From contig JAXMBL010000003.1 of NCBI GenBank assembly GCA_046349915.1, forward strand, positions 1,426,001-1,490,000: a DNA stretch of 64,000 nt, written 5' to 3'. The DNA is from CAIXSC01 sp046349915. GTDB taxonomy: Bacteria > Planctomycetota > Planctomycetia > Pirellulales > Pirellulaceae. Below the pieces are notes generated by a model, which worked only from the letters and a program-made list of their open reading frames with translations, had not been told where the DNA came from and did no database searches. The position numbers and the translations under genes are program-made. Shown here piece by piece: positions 1-10,200 of the stretch (the stretch's first letter is position 1; each line of letters opens with the position of its first letter).

Positions 1-12
1 TATTCCCGTGAA

Positions 13-1419
13 TCATGACATTCGCTCCCGCGACTGATAAGGGATTTCCAGCGTGAAAGTGGCGCCTCGCCCCGTGCCCTCGCTTTGAACCGTGATCGCG
101 CCGCCAATTTCCTTCATGATGTTTCCGCAGCTATGGAGCCCGAAACCGTGTCCACCCTTCTTGGTGGTGAATCCGTGCGAAAAGACCTTCACTAGATTCT
201 CTCGAGGGATCCCGATGCCGTTATCGCTAACCGCTATTGTCGCCGAGTCCGTGCCGCGAGCCGCCAGTCGCAAAGTGATGCGGCCGGAACCCGGGGAATG
301 AACCATGCGAACGGCTTCCATCGCGTTCTTGACCAAATTGAGGAGGACTTGAAGCAACCGCTGGCGATCTGATTTCACGACAGGGTTCGCGGTGAATTCG
401 TGAGTGATGGTGATTCCCGATTTCGACAGCGAGGTTCCTAGCAGCTCCTCCACATCGCCAAGTAGTTCCCGTAACGTGCAGTCCTCAAAGACTTGGCAGA
501 CTTTCGCGTACTTTTGTTGAGTGGAGACGACAGCGTTAATGTGATCGACATGCTTTTTAAGCAACTCCAGTTCGCTCACTATCTTGTCGCGTTCCGCGAT
601 CAGGGCTTCGGTCACGTCGGTAAGGTAAGCCGGGAGTATTCGGCCTCGCTCGTCTCCAGTCAGGAACTTCGCAAGGTTCTCACCATGCTCGCCTAACAGA
701 CTCACGGCGCGTTTGAGTGACTTTATCCGTGAATCGTGCACGGTCAACGAGATCATGTTGATCCCGACGTTCACGCTGTTGAGCGCGTTTCCGACGTTGT
801 GGAGCACGTCGGTGGCGATCTCGGCCTTCCCCGCCAAATACCTGACCTGGGCCTCGCGTTGAGCGCTCGCCAACTCGCCAGCTTGCTGCGACACTTGATG
901 TTCTAGTTGTTCGGCTCGACGCGCCAAAACATCGTAACAGGCCTTGGCCATGAGAATGTTACGAACTTTCAAGCCCAGTTCCTGAAGATCGACTGGTTTG
1001 GGCAAGAAGTCCGTGCAGCCGGCCTGCAGTGCGCGCCGACGAGTCTCGGGATCGCAATATGCCGTCAGAACAACGATAGGTAGACACTGAAAGCGAGGTT
1101 GAGAACGCAAGTGTCGCAGAATATCCAGGCCGTTGATCACCGGCATCATGATGTCTAGCAGCAGCAGATCTGGCTGTTCGGCGGCAATCAAAGGGACTGC
1201 TTGGCAGGCATTCGTGGTATTGATGAACGATTCATAGCCCTGCCGCCGCAGTGTCTTTTCGATTGCCTTTAGATTCAATTCCTCATCGTCGACCATCATG
1301 ATCTTGGCTCGTTTCGCGATGCCGTGCATGCGTTCGAGCTCGTCGGATGCGTCGGCGGCTGCCTGGACAACGACCGCGGGCCAGGGCGGCGAACCGGTAT
1401 CAAGGGAGAGAGGCTTCAT
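13..1419 (-). CDS. Receiver-histidine kinase hybrid protein
   Basis: Cytoplasmic two-component protein of 468 residues. A receiver domain (about residues 37-155) has the acidic pair D44/D45, phosphoacceptor D89 in LLLLDIMMP, and K141 in FLPKP. A coiled coil (about 160-195) leads to an unusual dimerisation motif, DVLHNVGNALNS, with H207 as likely phosphoacceptor. A C-terminal HATPase_c domain shows the N box (NLVKNAMEA), G1 (DNGIGI) and G2 (GGHGFGLH). No membrane segment is seen, so input probably comes through the receiver domain. It lies 345 bases downstream of, and co-directional with, the GGDEF-HD-Hpt gene, so the two may share a phosphorelay (inference). The ATG start at 1419 gives a full receiver domain with a short N-terminal extension. 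The family assignment is firm; the signal is unknown. Confidence 0.88.
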   Translation of the reverse strand: MKPLSLDTGSPPWPAVVVQAAADASDELERMHGIAKRAKIMMVDDEELNLKAIEKTLRRQGYESFINTTNACQAVPLIAAEQPDLLLLDIMMPVINGLDILRHLRSQPRFQCLPIVVLTAYCDPETRRRALQAGCTDFLPKPVDLQELGLKVRNILMAKACYDVLARRAEQLEHQVSQQAGELASAQREAQVRYLAGKAEIATDVLHNVGNALNSVNVGINMISLTVHDSRIKSLKRAVSLLGEHGENLAKFLTGDERGRILPAYLTDVTEALIAERDKIVSELELLKKHVDHINAVVSTQQKYAKVCQVFEDCTLRELLGDVEELLGTSLSKSGITITHEFTANPVVKSDRQRLLQVLLNLVKNAMEAVRMVHSPGSGRITLRLAARGTDSATIAVSDNGIGIPRENLVKVFSHGFTTKKGGHGFGLHSCGNIMKEIGGAITVQSEGTGRGATFTLEIPYQSRERMS

Positions 1420-1764
1420 GGTTGAAATCTCGCGGCGAGCATCGCGGTGATGAGGTTCGCAATGGGCATGGCTTGCCGTCGGTTCGCGGGCTAACGAGGT
1501 TTCTTCCCATCAATGTAAAGAGGACGTTATCAACCTATAGGTTCGGTTGTGAAGGAATGTCTCGCCGGTGAGAAAAAACGGGAGAGTGAATCAACGGGAT
1601 GGTTCGTATTCTGAGGGTCAGTAGGGTTGTGTAGTCTCTAGCGATTCTTCGCCAGGCGAGTCGGCGGCGAGGGCGTGAAATTGCTATTACAAAATTTGGT
1701 TCGTATTTGCAATTCGCCGAGCACTGTCAGCACTTGGCTCAATCGTTCCCAGCGTACAAGTGAG
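1420..1764. other. Intergenic gap between two signalling genes
   Basis: This 345-base gap separates two minus-strand genes. No convincing reading frame, repeat or strong terminator hairpin is visible. It is long enough to hold a separate promoter for the kinase gene, so the two genes need not be one transcript. Confidence 0.4.
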
Positions 1765-4221
1765 TTAGTCGACGAGTTCTGGCTTGACGGCTGCTGAAAC
1801 GGTTTCCATGGACTTGTCCAGATAAGCTCGTTGGGCCGATCGGCAGAGGTCGACCAGTTCGTTGGTCAGACGCACCAGACCCTTCATATCGGACTCATTA
1901 CGAGTCGCTGCCTCCAATTGAGCGGCCGCCTCGGCAATCTTGTTTGATTCGAACCGCGAAGCGGTCAAGCTGAGCCGATGGGCGAGGGTCGCGATTCCGC
2001 TCAGGTCCATATGATCGAGGGCGGTGGCCAATCCTTCGATTTGGTTGCCCAGGCTCAATGCCGCGGTTTGCGAGATCGTCACGTCCGACTGTTCGCGGAT
2101 TCCTTCCCTTTCCGTCAGGAATTCGATAAATCGGTCGACAAGAATAGGGTCGAACTGCTGACCCGACCAACTCTTAAGTTCGGCAAAAGCCTGCTGAGGG
2201 CTCATCGGTTCGCGGTAAGGATTGCGGCTAGTAATCGAATCATAGGCATCGGCGATCGCGAGAATTCTGGCCGAAAGCGGGATTTCCGTTCCTACGGGAA
2301 GTTCGGGATGACGAGCATTACCGCCATACCAAGCGCGATAAGTGCGGATGATCTCATGCAATGCGGGCGACGAGAATGACGACTTGATGATCTCGACGCC
2401 GATACGCTCTTGCGAGTACATGACCTTCCATTCGTCCTTGGTCAGTTTGCCAGGCTTCAAGAGGATTGCATCGGGAACGCCAATCTTGCCGATGTCGTGC
2501 AGCAGAGCGGCGATTTCGAGTGTATAGGCTTCACTCTGGGGCATCAGTCGGCGAGCCACCATGACGCAAAGATCAGCCACTCGGCGCGAATGATCGGCGG
2601 TCATCTGGTCGCGATAAGCGAGTGCCGACACGAGAGCCATGACCGCGTTAAAAGGGATGGAGGGGCTGGCATCCACATCGGGCGCGACTGGCTGTGGAGC
2701 CGGTTTGGCGACATTACCCGCTTCAAACTCGGCGATTTGGATGGCCGCCTGGTCATACCTCACCACGCAATTGCGGCCGTTGCGCTTGGCCACGTAGAGA
2801 CATTTGTCCGCTTGGTCAAGTAGTTCATTGGGATCGCGCGCTCCGAGGCTTCTGACCGAGACGCCCAAGCTGGAAGTTACGGCGATTCCCTTGTAGTCGG
2901 TCGCTTGAATCGACGTGCGGATCGATTCGGCCACTTCCACGGCGCCATCGAGTTCCGTGTCGGGAAGCAACACGCTGAATTCCTCGCCTCCATAGCGACA
3001 GATGATATAATGCGAGAATCGACTCTGACGCAGGACCTCGGCGGTCCTCTGCAGCACTAAGTCGCCCATTTGGTGACCATGGGTGTCGTTGATTTTCTTG
3101 AAATGGTCGAGATCGACCATGATGCATGCCAATGGAGAACCGACTCGCTCGGATTTCAACCACTGCTTCTCGAATTCGCGAAAAAACGCTCGACGATTAA
3201 GGCATCCCGTGAGTGCGTCGCGATTCGCCAGGCGTTCGAGCTCTTGATTCTGTTGCTGGATCTTGGCCCGCGACTCGCTCAAGTTCTTCAACATGTCCTT
3301 TAATTCGTCCTGCTGCTCGCGCAAGCGAGTGACGTCGTCAAAGCCGACCATCGTACCTCGCAGAACGCCATTGTCGCTGTAAACGGGCGCCGCGCTGATT
3401 TTCAAGATGCGAGGCGGCGGCAATTCACCGCGCAAGACTAGAATATCTCCCACTTGGGGCTCGCCTTCCTTTAAGGCGCGCTCCCACGGATACCCCTCAA
3501 TCGTTCGTGTGGGCCCATCCATCTCAAACGGGAGTTCATTGGCCAATTTCCCTGTCAGCGACTCCACGTCGACGCCGACGATTTCGGCAAACGCCTGATT
3601 CGCCAACAAAATGCGTTGGTGCGCGTCCAAGACGAGTAACCCGCCCGCCATGTTGTCGAGCGTCTGCCGAACTCGCTTGGGAATCACCTGCGTGGGGTCG
3701 AGATGACGCATCATGTTTCGCAAGTAAACAAAGAAGAGCAGATAGGTGGATGCGGTGGCGAATAGACCAAGCGTCAACAAGGGATGTCGCTTGAACCAAC
3801 TTTGCTCGAGGGGAACGTCGCGAAAACGTAGTTCGATGGTGCCCCAAGACTCGTCCCCCGAGAGTATCGGAATCCGTATCTGACTCGGTAAGGAACGGTC
3901 CGTGGCGGCGAGGTTCCAGTGTTTCGCGTGATCACCCGCTTCCAAAATCATCGTTCCCTCGGAATCGCGCAATCCGACGGAGAGTATGTCGGAGTCGCGC
4001 GCCATCAACTGAGTGAGGGCCGTCTCCATGGTCGGCAGATCGTTGCGACTCGCGAGTAACGAGCAATGCAGCGCGACGTTCTCACAGAGCTTGATTCGAC
4101 CATTAAGTCGCGCACGGCTTTCGTCTGGTATGAGGCCAAAGAAGAAGGCAAGCAGCCAGACGCTGACTGCCATGCAAAGCAGGCCTAAGGTGACGCGAGT
4201 TGTCGCGGATATCCATTTCAT
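1765..4221 (-). CDS. Membrane PAS-GGDEF-HD-Hpt signalling protein
   Basis: Predicted cyclic-di-GMP and phosphorelay protein of 818 residues. Order: TM1 (about 8-29), an extracytoplasmic region of about 115 residues, TM2 (about 148-168), a PAS domain (about 185-300), a short coiled coil, GGDEF (about 335-490) with signature GGEEF at 411-415, an HD-GYP-like domain with H575-D576 in LLHDIGKIG, and a C-terminal Hpt-like helical domain (AHRLSLTAS). The cyclase signature is intact. No RxxD inhibitory site stands just before GGEEF. The second HD-GYP signature is degenerate: TYRAWYGG stands where HHExxDGxGYP is expected, so phosphodiesterase activity is doubtful. Its ATG overlaps the stop of the giant surface-protein gene as ATGA, which suggests translational coupling. 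Domain calls are strong; net activity is unknown. Confidence 0.88.
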   Translation of the reverse strand: MKWISATTRVTLGLLCMAVSVWLLAFFFGLIPDESRARLNGRIKLCENVALHCSLLASRNDLPTMETALTQLMARDSDILSVGLRDSEGTMILEAGDHAKHWNLAATDRSLPSQIRIPILSGDESWGTIELRFRDVPLEQSWFKRHPLLTLGLFATASTYLLFFVYLRNMMRHLDPTQVIPKRVRQTLDNMAGGLLVLDAHQRILLANQAFAEIVGVDVESLTGKLANELPFEMDGPTRTIEGYPWERALKEGEPQVGDILVLRGELPPPRILKISAAPVYSDNGVLRGTMVGFDDVTRLREQQDELKDMLKNLSESRAKIQQQNQELERLANRDALTGCLNRRAFFREFEKQWLKSERVGSPLACIMVDLDHFKKINDTHGHQMGDLVLQRTAEVLRQSRFSHYIICRYGGEEFSVLLPDTELDGAVEVAESIRTSIQATDYKGIAVTSSLGVSVRSLGARDPNELLDQADKCLYVAKRNGRNCVVRYDQAAIQIAEFEAGNVAKPAPQPVAPDVDASPSIPFNAVMALVSALAYRDQMTADHSRRVADLCVMVARRLMPQSEAYTLEIAALLHDIGKIGVPDAILLKPGKLTKDEWKVMYSQERIGVEIIKSSFSSPALHEIIRTYRAWYGGNARHPELPVGTEIPLSARILAIADAYDSITSRNPYREPMSPQQAFAELKSWSGQQFDPILVDRFIEFLTEREGIREQSDVTISQTAALSLGNQIEGLATALDHMDLSGIATLAHRLSLTASRFESNKIAEAAAQLEAATRNESDMKGLVRLTNELVDLCRSAQRAYLDKSMETVSAAVKPELVD
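4218..4221 (-). other. ATGA stop-start overlap (translational coupling)
   Basis: On the minus strand the TGA of the giant surface-protein gene (4220-4218) overlaps the ATG of the GGDEF-HD-Hpt gene (4221-4219). Such four-base overlaps usually mean termination-reinitiation coupling, so the regulator would be made only after ribosomes cross the 17.3-kb reading frame. Confidence 0.8.
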
Positions 4222-7200
4222 GGGACTAATTCTCCTTCTTCATCATCGAACTCGCCGCCATATCCAAGGGAGTTCGGCGAAGCGTCAAAGATCGGCAGTG
4301 GGTCGACATACCGCCAAGCGGGGAATTGGGACATGACGGAAATCAGCAAGGACCCACCTTTAATCGTCCAGAAGATGTATCCCGCGGTGAAGGCGAATGA
4401 CGCCAAGGCAACAGTTCCTACCGTCAGCTCGACGACTTGAGTTTCCTCGGTCAACTCTCTCTCAAAGTCGGTCAGACGTTCCCAGAACAGTTGTGGATTC
4501 AGCAGCGTCGCGACTTCGAGTGTGGAGGCCGTATCGGCGACCGACCATTCGCGAGACCAAAGGGGCGCCTGCTCGCGATACCTCTCGAATGCAGCGGTAA
4601 ACTCGATGGGGCGCGATTCGAGTATTGTTGGATCGTCATTGATGATCACCGCTTCAGTGCGACGCGTCTGACTTTCTTGCCGTTCGGGCGTTGGGACATA
4701 TTCGGGATGCAAACGTGCAAAGGAAGTGGATGCCGCTGGGCGAGGAGGCGCGGGGCCGAGAAGCGGGGTAGGCGGCGGCGTCTCCTTGTCTACAGGAGTG
4801 GGGCCGGGGCCGCCGTTCGATCCCCCGCCCGGTCCATAGACGTTGTTGACCTCAATGGTCACCCAGACAACGCTGCTCGATGCTTGACCATCGTCAACTC
4901 GATAGCTGAAACTCACATATCCATCAAAATTGGGGTCGGGGCGATACTGCAACGAACCATCCGAATTGAAGATCAACGTCCCGCTCGCCGGGGATGTTGC
5001 CAAGATGGCTTGCAGCGGCGTCAACTCCGCGTCGCTGTCGTTTGCAAGTAGGCCAGGTTGGTTGAGAACAATCAGCGAATCGCTATCGACAACGAAGCGT
5101 TCTCCCACCGCGATGGGGGCGTCATTGACTGGGGTGATCGAGAAATGGAACTCGTCAGTGATCGGAATGGTTCCGGCTTCGCCTCCGTCCATTACGGAGA
5201 AAGAAAAACCGTCAGCCGTCGTCTCGCCGCCATTGTGCTCGTAGGAAATGCGTCCGCTGTCGATGTCTTCCTGGGTGAAAGTACCGCCTGTCAACAGTTC
5301 CGTCCCCAGGAGAGTCAACCTGCCGTGGCTGACGGTCGAGATCACGGTGAAGATCACATCTGGGCCGGAGTCGTCAGGATCAGATTCCTGTAATTCACTG
5401 GGCGACAATGTGTGGGCGCCACCCTCAAGCAATGTGGCGCCAGTGTTGATTCCGATCACAACGTTCTCGTTGATATCTTCCACCACAATCGCAATTTCGC
5501 GAGTGATGGTGCTGCCGTCGTCTGATTCAGCCCGCACCGTAATCGTATGCGATGTGTCGAGTTCGAAATTGAGAAGACTGCCATCGGCGACGGTGACGAG
5601 TCCCGCGTGCGAATCGACTGTGAAGCGACCGCCGGCGTCATCATCAAGCGAATAAGCGATCGTATTGTCCGTTGCGTCAGCATCGAATGAGTACGCAATC
5701 ACATGGACGACCGTGCCCGCGGGCGAGTTCTCAGTGACCCGATCAATTTCGAGGTCAAGATCGATGATTGGCGTCAGGTCGAATTCGTCGACATCGTTGA
5801 CAGTGATGAGGTACGCCTGAGTGACCGTCGAGTGGTCAGCCGAAGTAGCGCGGATGGTGATGGATCGCGTGGGGCCGGCTTCGCGATCAATGTTCCCCGC
5901 GACGGTGACGACGCCCGTCTGGCTATGGATGGCGAACTGGCCATTCGAGTCATTGTCGAGCGAGTAGACGACCGTGTTGTTGGTCGCATCGCTGTCGACC
6001 GTGTAAGCCGTGATGCCGATGGTCGTTCCGACCACGGCGTTTTCCGTGACGTTGTTGGCTGCGAGGGCGGTATCGACAAGCGGCGTCAAGTCGAACTCGT
6101 CGACGTCGTTGACGGTGATGAGGTACGCCTGGGTGACCGTCGAGTTGTCGGCCGAGGTAGCGCGGATGGTGATGGTGCGAGTCGCGCCGGCCTCGCGATC
6201 AATCAGCCCCGCGACGGTGACGACGCCGGTCTGGCTGTCGATGGCGAACTGGCCATTGGAGTCATCGTCGAGCGAGTAGACGACCGTGTTGTTGGTCGCA
6301 TCGCCGTCGACCGTGTAAGCCGTGATGCCGATGGTCGTTCCGACCACGGCGTTTTCCGTGACGTTGTTGGCTGCGAGGGCCGCATCGACAAGCGGCGTCA
6401 AGTCGAACTCGTTGACGTCGTTGACGGTGATGAGGTACGCCTGGGTGACCGTCGAGTTGTCGGCCGAGGTGGCGCGGATGGTGATGGTGCGAGTCGCGCC
6501 GGCCTCGCGATCAATCAGCCCCGCGACGGTGACGACGCCCGTCTGGCTGTCGATGGCGAACTGGCCATTGGAGTCATCGTCGAGCGAGTAGACGACGGAG
6601 TTGTTGGTGGCGTCGTCGTCGACCGAGTAAGCCGTAATGCCGACGGTAGAACCGACCACGGCATTTTCCGTGACGTTGTTGGCTGCGAGGGCGGTATCGA
6701 CAAGCGGCGTCAAGTCGAACTCGTCGACGTCGTTGACGGTGATGAGGTACGACTGGGTGACCGTCGAGTTATCGGCCGAGGTGGCGCGGATAGTGACGGT
6801 GCGAGTCGCACCGGCCTCGCGATCAATCAGGCCCGCGACGGTGACGACGCCCGTCTGGCTGTCGATGGCGAACTGGCCATTGGAGTCATCGTCGAGCGAG
6901 TAGACGACGGAGTTGTTGGTGGCGTCGTCGTCGACCGAGTAAGCCGTAATGCCGACGGTAGAACCGACCACGGCGTTTTCCGTGACGTTGTTGGCTGCGA
7001 GGGCCGCATCGACAAGCGGCGTCAAGTCGAACTCGTTGACGTCGTTGACGGTGATGAGGTACGACTGGGTGACCGTCGAGTGGTCGGCCGAGGTGGCGCG
7101 GATGGTGATGGTGCGAGTCGCGCCGGCCTCGCGATCAATCAGCCCCGCGACGGTGACGACGCCGGTCTGGCTGTCGATGGCGAACTGGCCATTGGAGTCA

Positions 7201-10200
7201 TCGTCGAGCGAGTAGACGACCGTGTTGTTGGTCGCGTCGCCGTCGACCGTGTAAGCCGTGATGCCGATGGTCGTTCCGACCACGGCGTTTTCCGTGACGT
7301 TGTTGGCTGCGAGGGCGGTATCGACAAGCGGCGTCAAGTCGAGCTCGTCGACATCGTTGACGGTGATAAGATACGACTGGGTGACCGTCGAGTTATCGGC
7401 CGAGGTGGCGCGGATGGTGACGGTGCGAGTCGCACCGGCCTCGCGATCAATCAAGCCCGCGACGGTGACGACGCCCGTCTGGCTGTCGATGGCGAACTGG
7501 CCATTGGAGTCATCGTCGAGCGAGTAGACGACGGAGTTGTTGGTGGCGTCGCCGTCGACCGTGTAAGCCGTGATGCCGATGGTCGTTCCGACCACGGCGT
7601 TTTCCGTGACGTTGTTGGCTGCGAGGGCGGTATCGACAAGCGGCGTCAAGTCGAACTCGTCGACATCGTTGACGGTGATAAGATACGACTGGGTGACCGT
7701 CGAGTTATCGGCCGAGGTGGCGCGGATAGTGACGGTGCGAGTCGCACCGGCCTCGCGATCAATCAGTCCCGCGACGGTGACGACGCCCGTCTGGCTGTCG
7801 ATGGCGAACTGGCCATTGGAGTCATCGTCGAGCGAGTAGACGACGGAGTTGTTGGTGGCGTCGTCGTCGACCGAGTAAGCCGTAATGCCGACGGTAGAAC
7901 CGACCACGGCGTTTTCCGTGACGTTGTTGGCTGCGAGGGCGGTATCGACAAGCGGCGTCAAGTCGAACTCGTCGACATCGTTGACGGTGATAAGATACGA
8001 CTGGGTGACCGTCGAGTTATCGGCCGAGGTGGCGCGGATGGTGACGGTGCGAGTCGCACCGGCCTCGCGATCAATCAGGCCCGCGACGGTGACGACGCCC
8101 GTCTGGCTGTCGATGGCGAACTGGCCATTGGAGTCATCGTCGAGCGAGTAGACGACGGAGTTGTTGGTGGCGTCGTCGTCGACCGAGTAAGCCGTAATGC
8201 CGACGGTAGAACCGACCACGGCGTTTTCCGTGACGTTGTTGGCTGCGAGGGCGGTATCGACAAGCGGCGTCAAGTCGAACTCGTCGACATCGTTGACGGT
8301 GATAAGATACGACTGGGTGACCGTCGAGTGGTCGGCCGAGGTGGCGCGGATGGTGATGGTGCGAGTCGCACCGGCCTCGCGATCAATCAGGCCCGCGACG
8401 GTGACGACGCCGGTCTGGCTGTCGATGGCGAACTGGCCATTGGAGTCATCGTCGAGCGAGTAGACGACCGAGTTGTTGGTCGCATCGCCGTCGACCGAGT
8501 AAGCCGTGATGCCGACGGTAGAACCGACCACGGCGTTTTCCGTGACGTTGTTGGCTGCGAGGGCGGTATCGACAAGCGGCGTCAAGTCGAACTCGTCGAC
8601 GTCGTTGACGGTGATGAGGTACGACTGGGTGACCGTCGAGTTATCGGCCGAGGTGGCGCGGATGGTGACGGTGCGAGTCGCGCCGGCCTCGCGATCAATC
8701 AGTCCCGCGACGGTGACGACGCCGGTCTGGCTGTCGATGGCGAACTGGCCATTGGAGTCATCGTCGAGCGAGTAGACGACCGTGTTGTTGGTGGCGTCGT
8801 CGTCGACCGAGTAAGCCGTAATGCCGATGGTCGTTCCGACCACGGCATTTTCCGTGACGTTGTTGGCTGCGAGGGCGGTATCGACAAGCGGCGTCAAGTC
8901 GAACTCGTCGACATCGTTGACGGTGATAAGATACGACTGGGTGACCGTCGAGTGGTCGGCCGAGGTGGCGCGGATGGTGATGGTGCGAGTCGCACCGGCC
9001 TCGCGATCAATCAGTCCCGCGACGGTGACGACGCCCGTCTGGCTGTCGATGGCGAACTGGCCATTGGAGTCATCGTCGAGCGAGTAGACGACAGAGTTGT
9101 TGGTCGCATCGCCGTCGACCGAGTAAGCCGTGATGCCGACGGTGGAACCGACCGCGGCGTTTTCCGTGACGTTGTTGGCTGCGAGGGCGGTATCGACAAG
9201 CGGCGTCAAGTCGAACTCGTCGACGTCGTTGACAGTGATGAGGTACGCCTGGGTGACCGTCGAGTGGTCGGCCGAGGTGGCGCGGATGGTGATGGTGCGA
9301 GTCGCGCCGGCCTCGCGATCAATCAGTCCCGCGACGGTGACGACGCCCGTCTGGCTGTGGATGGCGAACTGGCCATTGGAGTCATCGTCGAGCGAGTAGA
9401 CGACAGAGTTGTTGGTCGCATCGCCGTCGACCGAGTAAGCCGTGATGCCGACGGTAGAACCGACCACGGCATTTTCCGTGACGTTGTTGGCTGCGAGGGC
9501 GGCATCGACAAGCGGCGTCAAGTCGAACTCGTCGACATCGTTGACAGTGATAAGGTACGCCTGGGTGACCGTCGAGTGGTCGGCCGAGGTGGCGCGGATG
9601 GTGACGGTGCGAGTCGCACCGGCCTCGCGATCAATCAGTCCCGCGACGGTGACGACGCCCGTCTGGCTGTGGATGGCGAACTGGCCATTGGAGTCATCGT
9701 CGAGCGAGTAGACGACCGAGTTGTTGGTCGCATCGCCGTCGACCGAGTAAGCCGTGATGCCGACGGTGGAACCGACCGCGGCGTTTTCCGTGACGTTGTT
9801 GGCTGCGAGGGCGGTATCGACAAGCGGCGTCAAGTCGAACTCGTCGACGTCGTTGACAGTGATGAGGTACGCCTGGGTGACCGTCGAGTGGTCGGCCGAG
9901 GTGGCGCGGATGGTGATGGTGCGAGTCGCGCCGGCCTCGCGATCAATCAGTCCCGCGACGGTGACGACGCCCGTCTGGCTATGGATGGTGAACTGGCCAT
10001 TGGAGTCATCGTCGAGCGAGTAGACGACCGTGTTGTTGGTGGCATCGCCGTCGACTGAGTAAGCCGTGATGCCGACGGTGGAACCGACCACGGCGTCTTC
10101 GGTGACGTTGTTGGCTGCGAGGGCGGTATCGACGAGCGGCGTCAGGTCGAATTCATCCACATCAGTGACGGAAATCGTAATCGTCTGTACCGCTACTCCC

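Noticed and set aside
5703..10058. A 1,451-codon open frame on the plus strand, opposite the 312-bp repeats
   Set aside because: It is the antisense shadow of a stop-free repeat unit copied 14 times. Its product is a monotonous Asp/Arg/Val repeat without signal or fold, and the minus strand encodes recognisable cadherin-like repeats.
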